Part shown: positions 43,986-57,052 of the stretch, in pieces | Numbering within the stretch: the stretch's first letter is position 1 | Layout: the number at the start of each line of letters is the position of its first letter | Source of the DNA: Rhizomys pruinosus | Taxonomy: Eukaryota; Chordata; Mammalia; Rodentia; Spalacidae | Direction of reading: 5' to 3' | DNA: 64,000 nucleotides | Assembly: GCA_009823505.1 (NCBI GenBank) | Contig: VZQC01002896.1 | Coordinates: 1,634,768-1,698,767, forward strand | Notes under the pieces: model-generated | Seen by the model: the letters and a program-made list of their open reading frames with translations, nothing else | Database searches by the model: none | What the model was told of the DNA's origin: nothing | Position numbers and translations under genes: made by a program

Positions 43986-46740
43986 TATGAACTTTATTTT
44001 CCTATTTTTTGAGTTTCATACGTGAGTGTTGTATTTGCATTTTTTCCAGCCTTCCAAATCCACTCCTGCTGTGTCTCCCTCTCCCTCACAATTTCCTGTA
44101 TTTCAGCATCCACTGATTGTCTGTAGCCATTCATCTTAAGGTGGAACCCAGGGAAAATTCCCCCATCCACCTTGGCATGTCATTATGCAGTTCTTGTTAG
44201 CAAACCACTCTGTGGAGAATTCATCAGTGTAGCTTCCTATATCATGTCTATAATGCATTAACTACCAGCAGGTGTCTTGTCCTTCTGGCTTTTAAAATCG
44301 TTCTACTCCCTCTTCTGTGGTATTCTCTGAGCAGGTGTAGATGTTGCATGCACATTAGAATTTTTTTCCATTTCAATTTTCTTAATTTTTTTCTTTTCAC
44401 AAGAAAACAGAAACAACACAAAATAACAATGACCAAATAAGCAAAAAAGGGGAGGGACTTCCGTTTCTTTTCTGGTGAAATAAAGGATCAGTCTGCAGGG
44501 CTTGGTATGTAATTCTGTTGTTTTTTTTCTTTTTTTCCTTTTTTCTTTCATTTCTTTCCTCTTTCCTTGCTCTTTTGGGGCTACCAAAAGGATATGTGTT
44601 TACTAGCTAGTCCAGGAAGCCTTGAGTTCTCAGCTGAGAAAGAGTCTGGTTAATTTGGGGGTCTCCCTCCCCAAACTGCCTAGTCAATTTCTAGCTCCTG
44701 TTTACTTGTTTAGTTATGTTACCATCTGAAAAGGGTCACCCTGATTGCCAGAAAGGAATCAGGACACCAACCACTCTAACTTCTTCCATGCTGAAAAGGG
44801 GCATTGGGTGTGGCAACTGGGGTATCCCCCATTCAGAGGGTCAGTCTAAAGAACCCCCAAAAGGGTAACTATAGAGGGGGGGAAAGTCCTTGACTGGTGC
44901 CCCTGAAAGTGAAATGAAGGCAGGAGTGGTTAGGCACATGATCTAGGCAGGGGACCAGGAGAAGTAAGAACTGGTTGAATTCAATTGTCCAACTTTATAA
45001 GAGACTTCCTTGACCAGGGGTTTCAGAGTGTCCATTTATTAGGTTTCAGAGCATCCATTTATTAGGTTTCTCCTTCTGCTCATTTGGCCATGATGTCTGG
45101 ACCCAGGATCAGCTTTCCAGGTGTTTTAATAGTCAGGATATGAGTTTCCACTTAGATAGTTGCTAAAAGGAAAGAACATTTTATTATTGAGCATTAATTG
45201 ACAACAATAGTGGACTTGTCCTTTGGCTGCAGGTGACCCTACTCTGTTAATCAAGGCCAAGACCTAAGGTTTTATGCCCATTTAACACTATTTCTTATAA
45301 CTTTAAAGCCTAATATCTGGAAGAACAATTTTTCAGGCTTAAAAAGAAATATATTGACTATATTTTGGTTATACTTTCTTTTTGTGTAATAAATCAACAC
45401 AATTAGCCCAGATTAACCAAACTTTGTTTTCTCAAGGTCATTTGAGATTCTGGACTTCAGAGTGCACTCAGGATTTCAGGGAGTCAGGGGGAGTGCCTGG
45501 CTCCTTCTGGGCATTCTTAACCAGTTCCATCTACTGAGGACAAGTTCAGGCCTTGCTAGACCAGGCTTCCCTTTGGAGCAAAAGGTGACTTTCTTCTATG
45601 TTGAGCTTCCTTTTTATAGACTGGACACTGGCTGGGGTTCTGTTAGTGGATCTCCAAGACCTCCTTGCACAGGAAGCCTGGTGATTCATAACTGCAGAAC
45701 ATTTTAAGAGATGCCCCCATACAAAATCCCCTGGGACAAATTGACCTCAGAAGGCAAGGAACAAAACTGTCCCTTAAATCTCTTGGCCAAATTGGTATGG
45801 GCCTTAGGTATGGGCACTAAGCATCCAAAAAAGTTAAGTTACACCAATCTGATACTTTTAATTACTGCATCATATTTATATAAAGCTTGAATAAAAGCCC
45901 AAGAAGCCTTGCATAAACATTGTCTGGAAGAGATTTAACACCATAGGATAAGAGAAATTTAAACAATTTTAGGCATATCTTAAATATAAATGATTTACTA
46001 CAAACAGAAGTAGTCTCTTTACTTTCCCAAACCCCATATCCTGGTTTGTAGTTTTCCAATAACATGGAACATACCTATTGACTGGAATTAAGCTGAAAAA
46101 AATTTACCAAGTCCATCCAAACTGTCTCCTTCTGGGGCACATGGCACTAGTTCAGAGAAGTAAACCTAGCTTTTCTTGAGTCAAGTTGTCTTGAAGTGGG
46201 CAGAACAGATATCAAGAGTAACACTTGCATAATAGATGAGACAAAAAATATCTTTCAGTAGTCCAGGGTAACCCATTACTTCTCCATGCCCCTTTAATCT
46301 GAATCTGCAACTGTAAATCCAGTACAAGCCAGGAATGGACTGAAATGAATGACAAATGTGTATGGTTCTAATCCCATTTAGACCATTAGTAAACTGGCTT
46401 TAGTGTTTATTCCATGTCACTCTAGAAACGTTTAACCACTTCAATCCAGTACAAGTATCTTATTTTCTACTAAACATTGCAATATTTATACCCATTCAGA
46501 CAAATGGGGCAGCTCCCCCAAACACATCACCACAAAATAAAAACTTAAAGTGACCCTGTAAGTCCTGGGGCAGGCTCTGGCCAACCAAATATTTCCAGAT
46601 ATTCAGAAACACACCACATAGGCCTGGCAAAAAGCCTGTCTATCCACCCCAAAAGATATCTAGTGATCAAATAAATATCCTGCACACAAAACACAAAGCT
46701 GTTGAATTCTATTTTATCTAAATTAACATAGTGACTCCTC
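43986..46740. other. Unclassified, possibly old LTR or ERV sequence
   Basis: There is a pyrimidine-rich patch at about 44518-44570. A 23-bp unit, gtttcagagygtccatttattag-like, is repeated in tandem at about 45020-45066. Style and base composition differ from the SINE-rich flanks and recall retroviral-type repeat sequence, but I find no LTR ends, primer site or readable viral protein. Confidence 0.35.
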
Positions 46741-46744
46741 CTAT

Positions 46745-48662
46745 TTCTTAGTGCCATTTACTTGTATTATTTGTTTGACTCTCCTTTCACCTTGGGATAA
46801 TATCTGTCTTTAGAGGTGAGGTAAGTTTCTTGCAGACAAGAAAAGAAAAACAAGATGGGTTTTGTTTCTTAATCCATTTCCCTAGCCTATATCTCTAAGA
46901 TAATTCAGTCAGTTGATATTTATTACTGTGGTTGAGAGAATTAATTTGCCTCTAATCATTTTGATTTCTAGTACATTCTTACCCTAGGTTTTTATTTCCA
47001 TAATTGTTGTATCATTTGTTTTCTGGTGTTGACTGGTTACAGTCATCCCTGCCCTCTGCTCTTTGTATTGCTTGAAGTGTTCTCTGCAGGGATGGCTTAT
47101 TGGAGAGGAATTCTTTCAACTTATTTTTATCATGGAACATTTTCCCTTCTCCTTCAATTATAATAGACATTTTTGCTGGATAAAGTACTCTGGGTTGACA
47201 TCTATAGTCTTAGAACTGGGAATATTTTAGACCATGCTCTTCTGGCTTTCACCATCTGCACTGAGAAATCAGCTGTAATTCTGATAGGTTTTCCTCTGTA
47301 GGTAACTTGTTTTTCTTTTGCAGCCCTCAGTATCCTTTCTTTGCTTTGAACATCTAGTGTTTTTACTATGATATGGCATGGAGACTTTCTTTTCTGGTTC
47401 TGTCTGCTTGGTGTTCTATATGCTTCTGGTATTTATGTAGGTATCTCTCAATTTAATCTGGGAAAATTTTCCTCTATAATTGTGTTGAAAACCTGAACCA
47501 TATAGTTATCCTGTCAGTTTTCTTTCTCTTATATGCCTATAGTTCCTAGATTTGGTCCTTTCATAGTATCCCATAGTTCCTGGTTATTCCATTCTTGTGG
47601 TTTTTTAAAATTTTTTCATAATCCTTACTTGATTTATCCAATTCTTCCATATTGTCTTCTAATATTGATATTCTATTTTCTACTTCATCCATTCTATTAT
47701 TAAGAGTTTCTCCCATCCTTTCCCAAGTTGTTTGTGGAATGTTTCTTTTTTCATTTCAACTTGAATTTTCTTCAATGTTTCTATATATATATTGGAATTC
47801 ATTCTGCAATTTATCATTGTCCTCTTTCAATTTATCCCTATCTATGTTTAGGTCCCTGACTTCCTTGTTTATAAGCTTCTTAAATTCCCTCAACTCCTTA
47901 ATTTATCTAATCATATTTATAATTGTTCTTTTGAGAGCTGTATCTTGAGTTACAGACAAGGGGTCTTCACTAGAGGGTACTTGAATAGGGGTATTAGTAT
48001 TTGGCAGAGATCCACCTGAGTCTTTAGGCATCTGGGTAGCCTCTTGGGAGTAGTTCCAATGTGAAGCTTTGCTGTTTATTGAGATGACACCTTTTTTGGT
48101 TATACTCTTCAGGTGTTTGCTGTCCTCTAATTGATGTACAGGTGTGCGCAGTTTAGGCTTCAAAATCTCAACTCTATCCTAACACTGTACAAACCAGCAC
48201 CCCTCACCCAAACAGCAAACAGTTCACCCAATGGACTAAGCCATGCAACACAAGCCGGCCAGAATCCCCCAGGTCTGTGGAACCCACGCGAGGGCATCAG
48301 GCACTCCCTGTCCTGTGGGCTGGAAGATCACAATGCCTTCGCTACTGGACTGGAGTGCAGCTGGAGTCCCTCACATCCACGTGGAGTGAACCCTAATCAC
48401 CCACCCTGTGAGATGTACTCACAGAACCACCGTACACCCCCATAATCTACCGACTGATCCCCCAGGGCCAGGTGCCAGGGTCTGTACCTGGGTCCAGGAA
48501 GAGAAATGTTCACAGGTGATATCTATAGCTCCAAATTGATCCAAATGCCCTCAGACCACCTCTAACACTTCCCAATGCTCTTGGGGGCCTCTAATTCCAC
48601 CTCCCCAACTTTGCCATTAGCTGATCAGAATGCGCCCACTGCCCTGGGAGTCACCATCTTGG
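46745..48662 (-). mobile_element. L1 5' part (5' UTR, ORF1, ORF2 start), antisense
   Basis: In reverse: ttcttaatccatttccctag is the ORF2 start region, 47030-47950 is the ORF1 region, including a coiled-coil part at 47640-47930, and 48130-48662 is a more GC-rich 5' UTR whose outer end complements to ttccaagatggtgactccc, typical of an L1 start. The frames are broken, with a longest remnant of 86 codons at 47903-48163. The 3' two thirds are missing. Confidence 0.8.
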
Positions 48663-48906
48663 AAAAGCCCATTACAATTTTATTTATTATTTTTAATTTA
48701 TTTTTGTATGTGTATGAATGTACTGTCTGCATGTAGGTCTGTGCACCCATGTTGTGCAATGCCGCGGAGGTCAGAAGAGGGTGTCGGATTCCCCTGGAAC
48801 TGGAGTTAAAGACGGTTCTCAGCCGCCATGTGGGTGCTGGGGATCGAACCCGGGTCCTCTGCAAGAGCAGTCGGTGCTCTTAACCGCTAGGCCATCCCTC
48901 CAGCCC
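48663..48906 (-). mobile_element. B2 SINE
   Basis: Full reverse B2 (gtatgtgtatgaatgtactg to gccatccctccagccc), next to the L1 5' end. Confidence 0.93.
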
Positions 48907-48909
48907 TGT

Positions 48910-49067
48910 TGTGTTTTTTTTTTGGTCTTTTTGAGACAGCGTCTCCCTTTAGTCCTAGCTGACCTGGAGCTTGCTCTGTAGACCAGGCTGGCCTTGAACT
49001 CACAGAGATCAGCCTGCCTCTGCCTTCCAACTGCTAGGATTAAAAGCGTGCACCACCATGCCTGGCA
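48910..49067 (-). mobile_element. B1 SINE
   Basis: ggtctttttgagacagcgtc to caccaccatgcctggc. Confidence 0.93.
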
Positions 49068-49680
49068 TTATCTACAGGAATATCAGGATGCCTGCTGCCT
49101 TGGCTGGAGTTGAGATAGTTGCAAGTAGAACCATTCTCATAGGCCAGTAAGTCTAACTATGGAAACTGTCAAGTGCCCCACAGTTCTGAAGGACCCTCTA
49201 ATCTGAGGGCTTCTTCTGCAGTTTGGATGCCTTTGGCTTCAAATCTGAAGGACTGCCCACCACTACTAGATCATTTCTGAAATGTTTGTCCTTCCTGTCC
49301 TTCCTGTCCTTCCCACCATTCCAAATAGGGCTTCGCTCTGTAAATGAAACCAATGGATGAAACTCTTCACCAACAGCAGGACCGACACAAAGGGAAAAGA
49401 GATTTCAGGATAATTCCCAGAAAGCAGGTGTCATAATGATTTTACCAAACTGGATCCTGACAGTTTGATGAACAACCCTCAAGCCCCCTTATAATTTCCT
49501 CTGAGAAGGAAATAAGCGAATGGATAATATGCCAAATCCCCCATTGCTGGTCCAAGTTTACTAATGGAAAGAACGCAACAGGTGATGCACATTAACTTTT
49601 AACCTGGTAACATCTTTTTTTTTTCAGGAAGTATTAGATGTTTGAAAAGGAAATGTGCACTGGCACAAAGAAGACAAGGG
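49068..49680. other. Intergenic, no gene
   Basis: Contains a short tandem repeat 'tccttcctg' near 49288-49312. Nothing else seen. Confidence 0.5.
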
Positions 49681-49762
49681 GTGGTAGGGAAGGCCGGAAG
49701 GGGTGGGAGGGAAGGCCGGAAGGGGTGGGAGGGAAGGCCGGAAGGGGTGGGAGGGAAGGCTG
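49681..49762 (+). repeat. G/A-rich minisatellite, about 4 units of 22 bp
   Basis: Unit ggaaggccggaaggggtggg plus ag, the copies almost identical to one another. Confidence 0.93.
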
Positions 49763-50693
49763 GCCTGCATCACGGACGTATTTTCAAGTCAGCTGGCCCT
49801 GCTTTGCACAGATGTTTCATAGGCACAGGCGAAAGGGACCAGTGTTGGAATGTCCATGCCTAGCAAAGAGGGATATCTCTTTCAGCTGTGCTCCTTCCTC
49901 ATGTGGCTGGAGAGGGATAGTCAGAGGCTCCAGGATCATTTCTGAACCTGAATTCAAAGAACTTGAACATGTTAATAAGAAAGCTTTATGCCAAATTTAT
50001 TTAAAAGGGTTAATTTTTTGCTTAGGTTGCCAACTCTGAAAAGCAAAAAGTTACATATTTTTTCACATCCATATTAAACAATCAATTTTCATTGGTATTT
50101 AGTTTTCATAGATAAACAAAGATGAAGTGATTTGGAGAAGGTTGCAAACCTGTCTTCTCAGGTGTAAATGTTGAGGTTGTTTTAGCATGATGGAAGATTA
50201 GCCCTCCCTTCCCAGATTGGCTTGGTCTTCTACTTTCTGCATGGATGTTTCACTAAGATGTCTGTGTAGTAGGTCTTACAGAAAATGGAGGGAGTTGGGT
50301 TTTTTAATAAACATTGGGAGTGTGAAATACTAATGTGACATTGTTCTGTTTAGCTATATACAGTGCAAAGGAAAGAAGAATCTTTGAGCCACAATTCGAT
50401 GTTTGGAATGCATAACAATCTAAACTTCCAGCTTCTTCTGGAAGACTCAAAATATTTCTTTATCCTTTCTGAGTATATATTCATGCTTCAGTAATTGCAC
50501 TGGATCTTTGTACTGTGCAAGGGGTGCTTTTTCTAGCTCACCACTTCCTCCATCATTATGTTTGGGCTTTCTCAGTGAAGTGAGTCGGATGTAAGGAGAC
50601 ATTTATAATACTTGCGTATATGGTTCCTGTATGCATTTGAATTTGCCATGAGATAAGGTTAGATTAGAGCATCACTCCATTGTCCTCCAAACT
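49763..50693. other. Intergenic, no gene
   Basis: The frame at 49638-50039 runs from the minisatellite into unique sequence and has no recognisable domain. Confidence 0.5.
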
Positions 50694-50705
50694 GATTCCA
50701 TGATT

Positions 50706-50956
50706 TTTTTTTTATTTATTTTTATTTTATTTATTTCTGTATGTGTATCAATGTACTATCTGCATGCAGGTCTGTGCACCCGTGTCGTGCAATGCTGCGG
50801 AAGTCAGAAGAGGGTGTCAGAGTCCCCTGGAACTGGAGTTCTCCTGGAACCGGAGTTTCAGACGGTTCTCGGCCACCATGTGGGTGCTGGGGATCGAACC
50901 CGGGTCCTCTGTAAGAGCGGTGGGCGCTCTTAACCGCTAGGCCATCTCTCCAGCCC
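50706..50956 (-). mobile_element. B2 SINE
   Basis: Full reverse B2 with duplication gattc(c/t)atgatt on both sides. Confidence 0.94.
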
Positions 50957-51419
50957 GATTCTATGATTCTTATACAACTGAAGTTCTTAATATTGTTATA
51001 GATGATCTGATAAATTTGCTTGAGGAAAGAACTCAACTGGTGTGTAGCTATGGAAGTCATCTCTGTCATATTTTAATTTAGACTGCTTAGAACATGAATA
51101 AATTTGTGACCAGCAGAATTATTGTGAATTTAACTTTCTTCTATGGATATGTTTTCATTGATTGAATTAAAGTAGTTATTTGGATAAGCTCATAATGAAT
51201 AATTTGCAAAAGAAGTGTTGGCCAGCACATGTAAAACCTAGCAAAGTGCTCAATTGATGAATCTATCCTAATATCAATGCCAACATTAGAAGGGTTCTAA
51301 GGGATCAAATCTAGGCCCTTTATTTTATAGATTAAACTGAATTTCTTGGAGGTAAAATATTTTATTCTTGATCTCACTGTAGGTTAGTATCAGAACTTGG
51401 ATCCAAACCCATCTCTTTT

Positions 51420-51690
51420 TTTTTCATTTTGTAACTTTTTATTGAAGTTTTGTGTATTTCATACAAAATATCTTAATCATTTTTTACCCTGCCCCATCCA
51501 CAACCTTTCATAGCACTCCCCACCAGATTTCATGCATTCTGTCATTTATTTTAAAGCTTATGGAGTGAAGTTAGTGTCCTCAGACATCCCTCAGTGCAAG
51601 TATATCCTCTGGAGTCTAGTCAGTCTGTCTAGAGTCACTCCTTTAAAGACGATCAGGTTTCCCTCACCCAGTAGTATTCAGCTGCCAATG
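51420..51690 (-). mobile_element. L1 3' end, 5'-truncated
   Basis: Begins with a T-rich end (tttattgaagttttgtgt) and has a 16-bp duplication caaacccatctctttt at 51404-51419 and 51691-51706. Its interior (ccagatttcatgcattctg) resembles 57109-57135. The retroposition structure is clear. The L1 family assignment is inferred. Confidence 0.75.
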
Positions 51691-51954
51691 CAAACCCATC
51701 TCTTTTAACCTTAACTAAGGCTAATGTCATTCCCATGACCTTTAATGGCCTTTAGTATAAAATAGATGTTGTTTCAGGTTTATTTCAGAGTTTACACCAA
51801 GATTTGGTGCAATAAGCATTATTTACAGTAAGAATTATAACATCTTTATTTTATAAGAGAATGTTGTTATGAAATTATAAGTCACTACATAAGCAGTTTT
51901 TTGAAAATATAGAGCTTAAGGATCCTGAGTAATGAAATCCTTATAATTCCTATT

Positions 51955-51957
<3 letters not shown>

Positions 51958-52001
<44 letters not shown>

Positions 52002-52149
52002 TTTTGGTCTTTTTAAGACAGGGTCTCTCTGTAGCCCTAGCAGTCCTGGAACTCGCTATGTAGACCAGGCTGGCCTTGAGCTCATAGAGATCCACCTGCC
52101 TCTGCCTCCTGAGTGCTTGGATTAAAGGCATGTACCACTACTGCCCAGT
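51958..52149 (-). mobile_element. B1 SINE with (TTTA)n tail
   Basis: An about 45-bp ttta array, then a reverse B1. A perfect 17-bp duplication ttataattcctatttta lies at 51941-51957 and 52150-52166. Confidence 0.95.
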
Positions 52150-52166
52150 TTATAATTCCTATTTTA

Positions 52167-53880
52167 AGGAAAGGGCCTAGAAATGCTAACAGTTGTCTTT
52201 TTGTGAATATAATGGTTGTTTTCTCCCCTTTTTTCCTACTATGTCCAATTTTTTCCCAATGAATCTATATTACTTTTATAATCGTTAGAATTTTTAAGCA
52301 ACTATGTAAAAGAAACAAAGACAAATTGGTCTGATAAAGATACGAAGCACTGGCGTGAATTTGAACTGTTCTCACACCTCATTCATTCCTGAGTGGGATG
52401 TAAAGACCATTTCCTGTGACTCAAATATGCACCCACAAAGAGAAAGGATTTGACACTTTCCCACAGTGAAAGAAAAATGTCTGGTGGAGGTGGCTGCAAG
52501 GGGTATGCTGAGCTGCAACCCAGGGCGCATTCCATGGCTTTAAACACCCCACAGTTCCCATCTCCATCTCCCGTCTATTCTCCCTTCCTAGAATCTGGCT
52601 GATAGACAGCCTGATATACTAGAGTGGACTTTCATTTTCTTAGTCTGGAAGCTAAGGAGAACTCACGCTTTGGCTTACCCTTAGTTCTAGAGAACTGAGA
52701 AGTATGAAAGTGAGCTTCCACTTCCCTCCAAGGCAACAGCTGCGTGGTTACCAGGGGAGCGTTTACTTGGATGGGGAGAAAATACTTCTTTATAAATATT
52801 GTGTTTTTTTATGACTCCTGTTTCTGGGAAACCTGATACAACGCACCTACAAGTATTTAAGGTCAAGTTCCAACTGTGTTTTTATTAAATATTTGACTTT
52901 TTTATATGTTATTGTAATTGACTAAGCTTGAGAACTGGGTGATTAAAGAATAAGAAATTTGCCCCTCTGTGTCTCTCTTCTGTGTTTCTCTTCTGTTCTC
53001 TCCGTCTCTCTCACTACCCACCCCCAAAGACCAGAGTTGTGACACGACACTGATATTTGCTAATAGAGGTGATAAAGGAGTCCTTCAGGTAGGGTGGTGA
53101 CACTTCACATAGCACAGGAGGAAAATCTCTTCTCTCTGCTTTCCTTACTGTTTTGGGAAATCACTCTTTCTCTTAAGAGCAGAGATGGTGAGCAGTGCCT
53201 TCAGCCCCAGTGGGACAGCTGGGCCTCTGACCTACAGCCAAGGGAAACATAGCATCTCTGACATACAGCCTTACAAGGGACACAGCATCTCCACTTAGAA
53301 TCATCAGTAACCAAAAAAACTCCAGAGTCCCTTCAGTTCATTCCTTTGCTGTTAGTCTTCTTGCTTTTTCCATACAATGATACTTCTAGAACTGCAGTTC
53401 TCAGCCCCAAATAAAATGTGCTTGTTGTGGAGATGTCAGAAAAGAAAATTTCAACTTACTGCATAATTTGGGTCCTTTGGGAAGTCTTGAAAAATAGTTT
53501 TTAAAATCATTGCTGATTTAAAATATTATTTATGTTAGAGGATGAGTGAACCTTTAATAATGCTTTAACATCTTAGAAAATGCAGCTACACTATATTATT
53601 CATTGAAGAAGATAAGGATGTTCCTCTCATAGGAAAAGGGTTAGGCAGTCTACTCAGATACCCAACTAAGTATCAGATACTAAGAGTCAGTTCAATACAC
53701 CACTTTGGGAGGAGAAGCCCAAACAGGCTTGGACCAAGGGAACACTCCTGAGGAAGAAACCCCAGCTCTTAAAGTCTGAGGAGGGCATCGCAAAGTGTGG
53801 GTCCTGCTATCACAGCCATATCAATTTAGTTCTAATCTCAACTTCACCTCTGTACAAAATGGGGCCTTGGAGCTCAATTT
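52167..53880. other. Intergenic, nothing recognised
   Basis: About 1.7 kb without SINEs, unusual for this window. No coding frame or clear repeat was seen. Confidence 0.5.
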
Positions 53881-53898
53881 CTTGCTTCCCAATGAGGC

Positions 53899-54051
53899 TT
53901 TTTTTTTTGTCTTTTTCAAAACATGGTCTCCCTATAGCCCCAGCCATCCTGGAATTTGCTCTGTAGACCAGGCTGGCCTTGAACTCACAAAGATCCGCCT
54001 GCCTCTGCCTCCCAAGTGCTAGGACTAAAGGCGTGCGCCACCATGCCTGGC
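53899..54051 (-). mobile_element. B1 SINE
   Basis: Reverse B1 with ccaat(g/c)aggcttttt duplication on both sides. Confidence 0.93.
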
Positions 54052-54304
54052 TCCAATCAGGCTTTTACTAGTAATTCTATGATGTTGTGAAGCCTCCTGC
54101 TGCTTAGCTGAGGCATGGAAACAGTAGCACCAGCTGTACAGGGGTGTAAGTAAGATGTGCAAGTGGTAGCTGGTACAGTTATATCACATTGCAATGCTAC
54201 ATTATAATATTCAGAAAACCTTCCTAGATATCAGCCTCTATCTCATTCTACCCACTGTGAAAAGGGAGAATAGTGTCACAAAAATTGAGAACATATGTTC
54301 TCTC

Positions 54305-54506
54305 TTTTTAAAAATGTTTATTTATTTTTATTTTATGTGTATGAATGTTTTGCCTGCATGCAAGTGTGCCCATGTCATGCAGTGCCCATGGAGGCCAGAA
54401 GAGGGCATCATATTCCCTGGCACTGGAGTTACAGCCAATTAGCCTCCATGGGTCTTTTACAGGAGCAGCCGGTGCTCTTAACTGTTGATCTGTCTCTCCT
54501 GCCCCA
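54305..54506 (-). mobile_element. B2 SINE, older
   Basis: ttatgtgtatgaatgttttg to gatctgtctctcctgcccc. Confidence 0.85.
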
Positions 54507-55441
54507 AGAACATGTATTCGCTTAATTTAACTTTTATTTAAAAATTGCACTTGCACACAAAAGTAGAGAAGCCAATGTAAGTAACCCCCACATATCCATT
54601 ACTGACCTTTATCAGATGTTAATTTTTATATTTTTGTTTCAACTACTCCCATATAGATATTTTTCTGGGATGCTTTGAAACAAATCACAGATATTTATTT
54701 TAGCCATAAACTCTTAAGTACGCAGGTGTTATGCATTGCATGCAAGATAGCCAAAGTGGAGCTTCAGGATGTAGTCCTTCTGAGCTTTGTCATTCTATCT
54801 AGCAGGACTTGCAATCTGTCTCTCAAGCCTCTTCATCTAGGCTAGTCTTGTGAGCCTGTAAACCCAGCCACTCATGAGGCTAAGACAGGAGGATCTTGAG
54901 TTTGAGGCCAGCTTGGCCTATTTAGGAAGACTCTATCTTAACCATCGTAGCCAAAGGCAATGTGGTACTCTAAACAAAATGCCTTGTAATTCCTAGGCAA
55001 AGGAATGTTCCAGCTGAACTTGACCCATGAAAATGACTTTAGAGAATCATGAGGAAGTAACACACTAAGTCATTATGTTGTAGGTGGATTATTATGATTG
55101 AAAAGATAACACAGTGATTAAAGTGATTTTTAAAAACACCAAACCCAAATGCAATGCATTTGAGGTTTTTATTGTTTCTCCCAAAGAACTGAACTTAGTA
55201 GACACAAGATATTTTATTACTCTGAAAGGACGTGTCAGGGGATCTGTGGGGAAATCATATTCTATGACATGCACACTAATAGGTTTTGTGGCTGAATCAG
55301 CTAATCTGTCTGAAGGTCTGAAGGATGTTTATCCTTGATCTAAAACAGTAGTTATTAAGCCGTTTTGGGTTGCAGACTCTTTTGAAAATCTGATGAAATG
55401 TATCCAACTTCTTCATAGAAAAAAAGGCATGAGAGAGGAGA

Positions 55442-55493
<52 letters not shown>

Positions 55494-55629
55494 CCTTAAA
55501 TGCCTAAATTAGGGCTGAGGCAATTGAGGGGCATCATAGCTAGTCAGTGGATGGGTAATGGGGTTAGAAGCTGGTCTCAGTGGAGCAGACCCTTACTTTA
55601 AACCCTAGGGATGCATGGTTAAATCTTTC
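54507..55629. other. Intergenic with old SINE and (GA)n
   Basis: A diverged B1-like segment at about 54845-54945 (cactcatgaggctaagacag) and a GA microsatellite at 55440-55491. The open frames on both strands near 55100-55340 have no recognisable content. Confidence 0.6.
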
Positions 55630-55841
55630 TATTTTTTTAGGTGTACGCATGTTTTACCTGCATATCTGTAAATGCACCCATGTTGTGCAGTGCCTTAAGG
55701 CTAGAAGAGGGCATCAGATCCCCTGGAAGTGTAGTTATGGGCAGTCGTGAGTTGCTAGCCATGTGAGTGCTGGGAACTGAACCCAGGTCCTCTCAAAGAG
55801 CAGCTAGTGCTCTTAACTGCTGAGCCATCTCTCCAGCCCCA
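55630..55841 (-). mobile_element. B2 SINE, older
   Basis: gttttacctgcatatctg to gagccatctctccagcccc. Confidence 0.87.
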
Positions 55842-56787
55842 TGTTATAGCTACTTCCAAAAGAGATTGGGGGAGGGGGGGAACTGGCACAGGTTTCTGCC
55901 TAGATTTCAGGCTAAGAGTTTAAAAGCTTCTGGACCAATGCTTGGTTTAGCTGAATGCATTTCACGGCCTTTTGAACTTCAACTCATCCCTGCAGCTCCT
56001 ACTTCTTGATATTTCTTCAGCCCAATCCCTGAATAATAGAATGTTCTGGAAATTGGTGGTTCTGAGAAGTTTCATAGCAGCTGCATCTTACCATGTTGCT
56101 GCTGCTGCTGTCTGCTGGACTAGATGTGCCTACGTAACTTGGCCAGAATGTTTTAAAAGCTCTACATGATAATTTATTAGACTGGGAGAAACTGTAAATA
56201 CCACCTGAATATACATTCATCCCTTTGATTGAATGTTGTCTATTCTGTTACCACATATTAACTTGTTCATGATATTCGAGGACAGCTCTTTTACCACTGA
56301 GGTAAAACTTGCTAAAACTCTATATGGCCAACTGTCTATGGAATTAAATAAGATCAGAAGATGCAAGGATTGAGGACCAGAGAACCAGCATCAAACTCAG
56401 GTAAACTGAAAGATTGAAATACCTCTAGGATAGTGACTTTATTGTTTATAAGAGAGTTTATTTATGTTATTGATTGCAAATAATTGTAGAAAGAAATACA
56501 CATACTCTCTTTCCTTTTATCTCCTTTTATTTTTTATAATAACACCATCTTTCAAATTCATATTGGTTATTCTTTGGTATCCGCCAGTATACTAAAGGCT
56601 TCATAGACTTTGTTTAGTTCAATGTTATATCCATGGCATAGTGGCTGCCACACCATAGGTTCTCACCTACTTTAATTAGCTTTCTAACAGACAGGTGAAC
56701 AATTAAATAAAAATAATAGTTACTAAGTGGAATTTCCTGAAGTTCTTCTGGTGTTGTTGTATGCAAGAATCCCAGGGGAGGGGTATT
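55842..56787. other. Intergenic, no gene
   Basis: A short CTG run at 56098-56112. Nothing else was recognised. Confidence 0.5.
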
Positions 56788-56789
56788 TT

Positions 56790-56953
56790 GTTTGTTTGTT
56801 TGTTTTTTGGTCTTTTTGAGACAGAGTCTCCCTATAGCCCCAGCTGGCCTAGAACTCACTCTGTGGACCAGGCTGGCCTTAAACTCACAGAGATCCACCT
56901 GCCTCTGCCTCCCAAGTGCTAGGACTAAAGGTGTGTGCCACCACGCCCAGCCT
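56790..56953 (-). mobile_element. B1 SINE
   Basis: Reverse B1 after a tttg tail array, flanked by ggggaggggtatttt-like copies. Confidence 0.92.
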
Positions 56954-57052
56954 AGGGAGGGGTATTTATTTTTTATATTTTTTTGCATATTTTATTTCAA
57001 TATCAGAGTTACTAAAAGAAAAAGTATATTGAAAATACATTTTTTCACATAA

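Noticed and set aside
43986..46740. A provirus
   Set aside because: The style of the sequence hints at it, but no LTR pair, primer-binding site or viral protein could be read.
47652..47948. 98-codon hydrophobic frame
   Set aside because: It is the antisense of the L1 ORF1 coiled-coil region.
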